Shown piece after piece: positions 57,552 to 64,000 of a stretch of 64,000 bases of DNA. The stretch spans positions 270,873,426 through 270,937,425 of the forward strand of contig CP136063.1 in assembly GCA_032622095.1 (NCBI GenBank), read 5' to 3'. A model generated the notes under the pieces. That model did no database searches. It was not told where the DNA came from and saw only the letters and a list, made by a program, of their open reading frames with translations. Position numbers and translations under genes: made by a program. How positions within the stretch are numbered: position 1 is the stretch's first letter; the number at the start of each line of letters is the position of its first letter. The DNA comes from Siphonodentalium dalli (Eukaryota > Mollusca > Scaphopoda > Gadilida > Siphonodentaliidae).

Positions 57552-58627
57552 AATTTGACAAACTTCTAACTGAAATTTACTACAATCCAAAAGAAGTTGG
57601 TGGTTTCAGTGGAGCAAATCAACTTTTTAAAAATGCGAAAGAAACAAATAACAAAATTAAACTTTCAGATGTTAAAAAATGGTTACAATGGCAAAAAACA
57701 TATACTTTGCACAAACCAATTGTTCGGAAATTTCGCAGACGTAAAACTATTGTTGCAGGAATTGATATTCAGTGGCAAGCTGATTTGGCAGATTTGCAAA
57801 CTTTGCAAAAGCACAATGACAATTACAGATATTTACTTTGTGTTATTGATGTGTTCTCAAAATTTGCATGGGTTGAAAAAATTAAAGGTAAAACTGGTAA
57901 AACTTTAGTTAAAACATTTCAGAAAATTATCATATCATCAAAACGAAAACCAGTTTCATTTCAATCTGACAAAGGTTCAGAATTCAAAAATAAATTATTT
58001 TTACAATTTTTGAAATCTAAGAAAATTAATTTTTTCACAACCGAGAATCCAGAGACAAAAGCAAGTATAGTTGAACGTTTTCAACGGACATTGAAAACAA
58101 AGATGTGGAAATATTTTACACATAATCAAACTTTGAAATACAATGATGTTTTGCACGATTTTGTGAATTCTTACAACAAAAGTTTTCATAGAAGTATTAA
58201 GATGGCACCAGTTTTAGTAACTCGAGAAAATGAAATTGAAGTTTCCAGAAATCTTTATGGAAAGTTAAAAACGAAAAAAGATAAGATCTTGAAAGTTGGA
58301 GATTTTGTTAGAATAAATAAAACAAAGAGAACTTTTGATAAAGGATATCTTCCAAATTGGACAAAAGAAATTTTCAAAATTAGTAGAGTTTGTAAAAGTA
58401 CACCATTAACTTACAAATTAGTAGATTTAGATGGTGAAAACATCGCAGGATCATTTTATGGTAAAGAAATTCAACATATAAAAGATAATAAAGTTTACGA
58501 AATTGAATCAGTTGTTGATAAACGTTCAAGAAAAGTTGCTGGTAAATCAGTTAGAGAAATTAAAGTTCATTGGGCTGGTTATCCTAAAAAAATTGACAGT
58601 TGGATTCCTGCCACAAATTTGGTATAA
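57533..58627 (+). CDS. Retroviral-type integrase with chromodomain
   Basis: 364 codons. Catalytic core: Asp84 (WQADLADLQ), Asp146 (SDKGSEF) and Glu181 (SIVERFQR), with 34 residues between the last two. An SH3-like stretch (KVGDFVRINK) follows at ~260. A C-terminal chromodomain occupies ~319-362 (YEIESVV, then IKVHWAGYPKKIDSWIPA). The chromodomain presumably directs insertion to modified chromatin. The frame is intact. The expected N-terminal zinc-binding residues are not obvious. Confidence 0.95.
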   Translation: MVPTYIKFDKLLTEIYYNPKEVGGFSGANQLFKNAKETNNKIKLSDVKKWLQWQKTYTLHKPIVRKFRRRKTIVAGIDIQWQADLADLQTLQKHNDNYRYLLCVIDVFSKFAWVEKIKGKTGKTLVKTFQKIIISSKRKPVSFQSDKGSEFKNKLFLQFLKSKKINFFTTENPETKASIVERFQRTLKTKMWKYFTHNQTLKYNDVLHDFVNSYNKSFHRSIKMAPVLVTRENEIEVSRNLYGKLKTKKDKILKVGDFVRINKTKRTFDKGYLPNWTKEIFKISRVCKSTPLTYKLVDLDGENIAGSFYGKEIQHIKDNKVYEIESVVDKRSRKVAGKSVREIKVHWAGYPKKIDSWIPATNLV

Positions 58628-58637
58628 AACTTTTAAC

Positions 58638-58901
58638 ATGGCTCAAAATGGTTCAGTTGATCTGGATGCTCCATCACAATTTCAAATCTGTGGAGAAAAA
58701 ATTGCAAAAAATCAAGTAACATATTTTACACAAATTATTATAATTGTTGGTATAATCGCTACAGCAATTGTTCATTTAAGTTTACAAAGTGAAAATAACG
58801 AACTGTGGTTAATTTTACTCAGTAGTTCTTTGGGATACATTTTACCAACACCGCGTTTGAAATATTTGAAAAATCAGTCGACAGAAATTTTGAAAGTATG
58901 A
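58638..58901 (+). CDS. Two-transmembrane small protein
   Basis: 87 codons. Two hydrophobic spans at ~30-47 (FTQIIIIVGIIATAIVHL) and ~56-71 (LWLILLSSSLGYIL) are joined by a short polar loop. A hydrophilic N-terminus and basic end complete it. A protein of this shape is common next to the integrase or penton in Polintons. Its role is unknown and membrane insertion is predicted. The stop overlaps the next start (ATGA). Confidence 0.7.
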   Translation: MAQNGSVDLDAPSQFQICGEKIAKNQVTYFTQIIIIVGIIATAIVHLSLQSENNELWLILLSSSLGYILPTPRLKYLKNQSTEILKV

Positions 58902-59749
58902 ATTCTTTCTACATTACAATTCCGAGCGACAGTTCAATGGTAATGTATCCAAACAATTCTCAATGTTGTTTTACTGTACAATTACCAAAACCAATTCAAA
59001 TTGATAAAGAAAAATGGGAAGTTGCATTAGTCGAACTGATAACACCTTCAGAAACATACAATGTTACAGGGGATTCGTGTAAATTCAATTTGATTACAAC
59101 TGATGCAATAATACTGTCTGTTCTTCAAAATCGTTTTGAAGAAAAGATGTTTACGAGACCTGATGGCGTTCGTGCAATTGAAATACAGATACGAGAAGGT
59201 TCGTATACCTCTGCGACAGATTTACTTGATACAATGCAAGATGTAATTGATGAAACACTTGGAGAAGCAATGCAAAACGAATACGGATTTCACATCAAGT
59301 ACTCAAAAGTTACAAAACGTGTGAAAATTATTCGCAAGAGTTTAAGTATCCCAAAACTAGGAATTGAATTACCACAATGTCTTTTGCACAAGTTGGGTTA
59401 CAAAACTGAAAACGCTTCTGAAGATTTTTATTCAAATAGTAGATTTCCGTTTGGTGTAGATTTGTTTGTTGGTCATAATCAAATGTTTGTTTATTCTGAT
59501 ATTGCCGATTTCACAATTGTTGGAAATGTTGAAGTACAAATTTTACGAGTTGTTTCTTTCAGAATTAAAAGAGATACCGACGGATTACATGTAAAACATG
59601 AATTTTTAAATTTACATTATGTTCCAGTTTCAAAGTCATACTTTGACAAAATTAGTGTAAATATAAGTGGCGACACAGGAGAATCAATTCAGTTTATTGG
59701 TGGTAAGTCTTTGGCGAAGCTGCATTTCAGAAAACGAGAGGAGTTCTAA
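58898..59749 (+). CDS. Penton (minor capsid, single jelly roll)
   Basis: 283 codons. It opens with 'FYITIPSDSSMVMYPNN' and 'KEKWEVALVELITP', the hallmark start of Polinton/adintovirus penton proteins. Beta-rich segments follow throughout. The protein is expected to occupy the fivefold vertices. The frame is intact and start is coupled to the preceding stop by a 4-base overlap. Confidence 0.88.
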   Translation: MNSFYITIPSDSSMVMYPNNSQCCFTVQLPKPIQIDKEKWEVALVELITPSETYNVTGDSCKFNLITTDAIILSVLQNRFEEKMFTRPDGVRAIEIQIREGSYTSATDLLDTMQDVIDETLGEAMQNEYGFHIKYSKVTKRVKIIRKSLSIPKLGIELPQCLLHKLGYKTENASEDFYSNSRFPFGVDLFVGHNQMFVYSDIADFTIVGNVEVQILRVVSFRIKRDTDGLHVKHEFLNLHYVPVSKSYFDKISVNISGDTGESIQFIGGKSLAKLHFRKREEF

Positions 59750-59754
59750 AAACA

Positions 59755-60129
59755 ATGTTTCCCGTGTATAGAGGTGTACCACGGCAATATGGTAACGGTA
59801 TTGGTTCAATTTTCAAATCACTTATGAGATCTGCTGTACCATTTCTAAAACCGATTGGTCGGACAGCTTTACAACTTGCGAAAAAACACACTTTTGGTGT
59901 TGTAGATGAAATTATTAATCAAGGTAAAAGTCCGAAAGAAGCGTTGATGTCTGAAGGTAAAAAAGCTTTAAAATCTTTTGGCACACAAGCTAAAAATCAA
60001 ATTTTGAACTCGAGACAAAAACCTAGAAAAAGAGTAGCGAATTCAAAAATGAATCATTCAGCTGTCAAACGCCGAAAAAGTCAGTCGAAAAAACATCCTA
60101 GCAGTCGAGCTCTTGATATTTTTGATTAA
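59755..60129 (+). CDS. pVI/pX-like minor capsid protein
   Basis: 124 codons. It starts 'MFPVYRGVPRQYGNGIGSIF' with a small amphipathic helix, then a helical middle. The end is very basic, with Lys/Arg runs (KPRKRVANSKMNHSAVKRRK). The start and position between penton and major capsid resemble adenovirus pVI and its adintovirus counterparts, which lie under the capsid and disrupt membranes. That role is inferred. Open frame. Confidence 0.7.
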   Translation: MFPVYRGVPRQYGNGIGSIFKSLMRSAVPFLKPIGRTALQLAKKHTFGVVDEIINQGKSPKEALMSEGKKALKSFGTQAKNQILNSRQKPRKRVANSKMNHSAVKRRKSQSKKHPSSRALDIFD

Positions 60130-60131
60130 TC

Positions 60132-61436
60132 ATGGCACAAATGGTAAATGGATCATGCGAATGCAATAAATCGGAACTTGATATAACACATGTTCCACCA
60201 ACGGTGGCTACAATGTAAGAATCGCAGTGGATCGAAAATCATCCGATTGCACCGCTGAATAATTCTGCTCCGATAGAGTTTGTCATACCATCTCAAACCG
60301 AAAAGTGGACAGATATTAATCAATCTTATCTTTATGTGAAATTCAAAATTACAAAAAAAGATGGAACTAATTTGGGGGCTGGTACGGAATTAGCACCTGT
60401 TAACAATTTCTTTCATAGTATGTTCAGCAGTATCGATGTTTACTTGAACAACAAATTGATAACTTCGAATTCTGACACTTACCCATACCGAGCATATTTC
60501 GAAAATCTGTTGGGATACTCTCCAGAATATAAAGATAATCAATTAGCAAATTTAGAAATGTGGTATGTCGATACAGCAGAACATTTTGAAGAGAGTACCA
60601 AAGGTGGTACTAATGCTGGATTAACTTCTAGAGAAAGTTTGATCGGTGGTAGTAAAATTGTTGAACTATGTGGACGCTTACACACTGATCTGTTTCTTCA
60701 AGAAAAATATTTACCAAATGGAATTGAAATTCGTATCAGATTAAACAGATCACCATCAAAATTTTGCCTCATTGGTGCCGAGGATGGACAAATTGTTTTC
60801 GAATCAGCAGTGTTCCATGTGAGAACAGTTAGTCTCTTTCCAGCGGTCTCAAATAAATTAAATCAAGAAATTGTCCAGTCAAAAATGAAAATACCTATCA
60901 GACGAGTAGAAATAAAAACTTTCACAATTAGTACTGGACTTAGATCAAAAATTGAAGACCACTTATTTCAAGGACAATTACCAAAGAGAATATTTATTGC
61001 GTTGGTCGAAAATAAAGATATGAATGGAGATTTGGGTACCAATCCATTCCACTTCAAACATTTCAGTTTGAATAAATTGGAAGTTAGTCAAGACGGTCAC
61101 ACAATACATAACCGTCCATTTGAACCAAACTTCGCAACAAAACAATGTCTCAGATCATATTTATCTTTGTATCAATCTTTAGGAATGTTTGGTGTTAACA
61201 AATCAATTGGCATTAATTTAAAAGAATATATGAATGGTTATTGTTTGTGGGGTTTCGACTTGACACCGGACCAATGAAGCGACGAGGGGCATCTACATCC
61301 TATAAAGACAGGGAACCTGCGTTTGGAGCTTCAATTCTTGACAGCTCTCACTACAGCCGTCAACGTTTTGGTGTATGCTGAATTTGACAGTGAAATAGAG
61401 ATCACAGCTTTGAGAGAAGTGCTTACTGACTATTAG
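60132..61436 (+). pseudogene. Major capsid protein with two in-frame stops
   Basis: 435 codons from ATG 60,132 to TAG 61,434. They are interrupted in phase by TAA at 60,216-60,218 (codon 29) and TGA at 61,275-61,277. Capsid features are 'HPIAPLNNSAPIEF' near the start, 'VNNFFHSMFSSIDVYLNN' and the 'GYCLWGFDLTPD' segment near the end. After the second stop the typical C-terminus (GNLRLELQF..VLVYAEFD) continues in the same frame. The pattern is that of the double jelly-roll Polinton major capsid protein. There are no frameshifts, so decay looks recent. An internal start after the first stop would lose only ~30-70 residues, but the second stop would still cut 52 residues. Confidence 0.9.
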
Positions 61437-61437
61437 G

Positions 61438-61863
61438 ATGGAGTTCACATCACAGCTATGGAACTACTATGAAGAATACCAACGTTCACAAAACTTTGCT
61501 CCGAGATGGAACCTGATCTTGGACACACTCAACAACGCTATGATTCAAGAACTACAAGAACTTATTCGCAAGGAAGTGTCAGCAAACTGTGAAGGATGTA
61601 AAATAGAACATCCTAGTCAACGTGAACATGTTCTGTGTTTGTTCTCTACAACTGATGATTGGACAAACCAGTTTATCGACTTAGCGCTGATTAAACTTGA
61701 CATATGCAATGTTATGGAAAGATGGTTCCCGAAGCTGATATGGTTAAACCCACACTGCAAGGAGAAGTTCGAAGCATTCATCATGTGGGAACATCTGAGA
61801 AACAGTTTGGAGCTCAACCGGTCACAGCGAGTCAAAGAGAATTACAACGATGCAGACAGCTGA
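61438..61863 (+). CDS. Cys/His-motif Polinton protein
   Basis: 141 codons, ATG one base after the capsid TAG. The mid-protein motif CEGCKIEHPSQREHVLC could bind a zinc ion. I associate it with a protein widespread in Polintons near the capsid and protease genes. Flanks are helical, with several Trp residues. Function unknown. The end overlaps the protease start by 14 bases in another frame. Confidence 0.7.
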   Translation: MEFTSQLWNYYEEYQRSQNFAPRWNLILDTLNNAMIQELQELIRKEVSANCEGCKIEHPSQREHVLCLFSTTDDWTNQFIDLALIKLDICNVMERWFPKLIWLNPHCKEKFEAFIMWEHLRNSLELNRSQRVKENYNDADS

Positions 61864-62323
61864 ACTTCAATATATTCTGGACAATTCCTGGTTGTGTAAA
61901 CTTAACACATATGTTTGTGCTAGAGATCTGTTACCAGAGAAGAAACCACAACATATTCAAGCATATATTGTGAACACGCACTCATCGGATCAGCCAGGAG
62001 AACACCGGACCTTGATGTTATTCAAGGGAAGATCAGCTGTATACTTCGACTCATTTGGACTACCACCACCGAGACGATATATGTTACCATTCATAAAAAG
62101 GAACTCATCAGCATGGACTATGAATACAACACGATATCAACATCGTGCGACAAATGTGTGTGGATTATATTGTATATTCGCACTCCACCACATGATGAAA
62201 GGAAAGAGGATGAAAAGATTATTCAATTCTCGAGATTTCTTCAAGAATGACAGAACAATAGTTCGATGGTTTGGAAAGCACTATGGTCGATTATACATAA
62301 AAGCAAATTTGCTGTTGAATTAA
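61850..62323 (+). CDS. Adenain-like cysteine protease
   Basis: 157 codons. The predicted catalytic set is His52 (PGEHRTL), Asp67 (VYFDSFG), Gln97 (TRYQHRA) and Cys104 (NVCGLYC), in the order of the adenain/Ulp1 fold. A 'ARDLLP' segment near the start is also typical. It is expected to mature capsid precursors. The residue after His is Arg where Trp is usual. Frame open, length slightly short. Confidence 0.88.
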   Translation: MQTAELQYILDNSWLCKLNTYVCARDLLPEKKPQHIQAYIVNTHSSDQPGEHRTLMLFKGRSAVYFDSFGLPPPRRYMLPFIKRNSSAWTMNTTRYQHRATNVCGLYCIFALHHMMKGKRMKRLFNSRDFFKNDRTIVRWFGKHYGRLYIKANLLLN

Positions 62324-62775
62324 ACTTCACCAGGACATCGACGGCTGATATACATACAACGCAAAGAAGACGACGACCAGATAACAACGAATGTGTCAAC
62401 AACTCCACAAAAATAGACTCTTTTGTTATTGATTCAGCGTAGGATGTTGTAGGATGTTGTAGGATGTTCAATTAAGTTTCTTCAAATCTGAGACCTTGTT
62501 TTGTACATAAATTATTGTTCTTTGTTAATATTATTGATGTATAATAATATATTATTGTTCATTGTTCTTGTTCTTGTTTTTGAAAAATAAATGATAAATT
62601 TCAACAAAATCGTTTTCACTGTAGGACCCCCACCAATTGATTCTGTTCGTGTCGATGTGTCATCTCTGGTCAGAATTATACAAACTTTAAAATAGTAATG
62701 AAAAAATGTCTAAGTCCATTTTCATTTTTTCGATCAGAAATGTCACATCAATGACAGGAACATCTATCCTCAGGG
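62324..62775. other. Gene-less right flank of the Polinton
   Basis: A short tandem 'taggatgttg' (x3, 62,439-62,468) and an AT-rich stretch with AATAAA (62,586) are present. No reverse-complement match to the left flank was found, so no terminal inverted repeat is called. Confidence 0.5.
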
Positions 62776-62990
62776 TGGGAACTATGGCCCAGTACCCCCA
62801 GACATGGGCACTATGGCCCAGTACCCCCCAGACATGGGCACTATGGCCCAGTACCCCCCAGACATGGGCACTATGGCCCATGGGCCATAGTGCCCATGTC
62901 TGGGGGGGTACTGGGCCATAGTGCCCATGTCTGGGGGGTACTGGGCCATAGTGGCCATGTCTGGGGGGTACTGGGCCATAGTGCCCACCA
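62776..62990. repeat. Palindromic 30-bp minisatellite
   Basis: The unit 'actatggcccagtacccccc' plus 'agacatgggc' runs about 3.5 times to 62,880. It then runs as its reverse complement about 3.5 times to 62,988, with the centre at 'atggcccatgggccat'. The two ~107-base arms pair with few mismatches and no loop. The ORFs on both strands (GHSAHVWG units, minus and plus) come from the repeat. Confidence 0.9.
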
Positions 62991-64000
62991 TTACTACTCT
63001 CGAACCTATATCTACCAAGCTGGAAGGTCCTATGGCTTGGTGGCCCGACAGCGTACTCATTGGACCATCACCTCCACCCCCAATATTGATGCAAGCTGTT
63101 TACATGTCTCCAAATACCCAAGACATCTGCATCTAATATAACATAACTTTTAAGGGTGTTATGGTTTATTGGCAGTCTGATTGAAATTATCCTGATAGTT
63201 TTCTAACTTTCTTTTTATTGGTGATTGATTGGAGAATGTGCTATTTTCAACTTTAACCCTCAACGGATCCAATCTGAAAGTGATTTTTTTTAAATGGCAA
63301 ATTTTCCAATTAAGCCACAATCAAGTTAGAAAACTCTCGGATTAATTAACTATACCAATGTACTGCATTTATCATATTTTTGTAATTTGTTCCAAAACTT
63401 CAACAAGGAGATATAGGGTATTATATGAAGGGGACTTACTGTTTTAAAGGTGTTTATTAAAAGGGCATTAATAATCAATTTAACAAAATAATTAATTATA
63501 TACCCACAATGGTTGTAACTTTGTGACAAATGAAACTCATGAGTAAATTGACCCGTGTCATGTGATGATATAGGTGCAGTTGATATCAGATTACTCAAAG
63601 GGTATATATCAGCAATACAGAGCATTTCTTAACAGCTCAGAGAAGATATGTTGTAAAATTGGGTGGCCTGACCAGGGTAAAGTCAGTTGTAGACACCTTT
63701 GACATCAGATGACTTAAAGGGTGACTGATAAATTACATGACCAATAAAGTGCATTTATTATCAGCTCAGAATTTATGTTGGAAAATCCAAGCACAGATAA
63801 CAAATCTCTTTAAAGGAATAATTAAATCACTGAGATTCATTCAAACATAACCTTATATTCAATAAACCAACCCCCACATGAACTAGACCCCCATGGGTAC
63901 TGATTATGATAAATAAAGAGTGTTTATTATCCCATTCATGACAGGAGCTGTGCAGCATTAAAGATCCTGACAGTGAGTTATTTTATATGCGATTTTCTTA
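62991..64000. other. Gene-less flank with diverged ~115-bp repeats
   Basis: 63,574-63,662 and 63,686-63,786 share 'cagttg', 'atcaga', 'aaagggt', 'cagctcaga' and 'atgttg.aaaat' in the same order. The end (63,937-64,000) is a diverged copy of the repeat at 24,978, cut by the window edge. No gene is seen. Confidence 0.5.

Larger units (their letters stand above)
49306..62323 (+). mobile_element. Degraded Polinton/Maverick (adintovirus-like) element
   Basis: About 13 kb with all genes on the plus strand. They are protein-primed PolB, A32-type packaging ATPase, chromodomain integrase, penton, major capsid with the double jelly-roll-type sequence pattern, adenain-like protease and several small basic capsid or core proteins. 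This set defines Polintons and the related adintoviruses. The left 950 bp are rearranged pieces of the element's own central genes. I found no terminal inverted repeats, so the ends given are only the outermost recognisable pieces. PolB and major capsid are disrupted; other main genes are open. Confidence 0.9.

Noticed and set aside
62687-63136. Repeat ORFs GHSAHVWG (both strands) as a secreted repeat protein
   Set aside because: They arise from the palindromic 30-bp minisatellite and have mirrored counterparts on the other strand.

Overview
The window looks like nuclear DNA of a marine invertebrate. Gene density is low, degenerate dispersed repeats are many, and there is an intron-less replication-type histone H4 gene with a stem-loop 3' end, an env-bearing Ty3/gypsy retroelement and an animal Polinton/adintovirus-type element. 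The recurring degenerate repeats resemble those I associate with molluscs, but the phylum is a weak inference.

Region 1 (1-27,421) has no gene I can support. It holds tandem and inverted repeats: a ~185-bp tandem repeat (304-705), a dispersed family (1,520-2,840), a ~525-bp tandem duplication (5,440-6,345), an array of five 0.7-0.9 kb units (10,134-13,600), three of which carry a TATA-plus-splice-donor-like module, a foldback region (15,975-16,760), a near-perfect hairpin (17,353-17,460), a 454-bp TTAA-flanked foldback MITE (18,585-19,038) and several minisatellites.

Region 2 (27,422-43,038) is a complete, very young Ty3/gypsy-like endogenous retrovirus. Its two 455-bp LTRs differ at one site and a 4-bp AAAT duplication flanks it. 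In order it has a primer-binding site, a 29-bp minisatellite in the leader, a GTGAGT splice donor, a small upstream ORF, gag, PR-RT-RNaseH, an integrase in a second frame, a long spacer, and an env resembling baculovirus F/errantivirus envelopes with a splice acceptor before it. Inside the spacer lie two antisense ORFs that are paralogues of each other, each behind its own antisense TATA box. I regard this pair as the best candidate for an undescribed system here.

Region 3 (43,039-49,275) holds, on the minus strand, an OTU-like fragment and a death-domain protein gene, then a divergent histone H4 gene on the plus strand. The death-domain and H4 genes are preceded by mirror-image copies of the same 89-bp block. 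The H4 protein carries a one-residue insertion in its central helix.

Region 4 (49,306-62,323) is a Polinton/Maverick (adintovirus-like) element. It has an arginine-rich core peptide, protein-primed DNA polymerase B, packaging ATPase, small basic GGF-motif proteins, chromodomain integrase, a two-TM protein, penton, a pVI-like protein, major capsid, a Cys/His protein and an adenain-like protease, all on the plus strand. Polymerase and major capsid are broken; the other main genes are open. Its left end is rearranged and abuts the H4 gene, and no terminal inverted repeats were found. A ~215-bp palindromic minisatellite lies 0.45 kb beyond the right end, followed by plain repeat-bearing sequence to 64,000.
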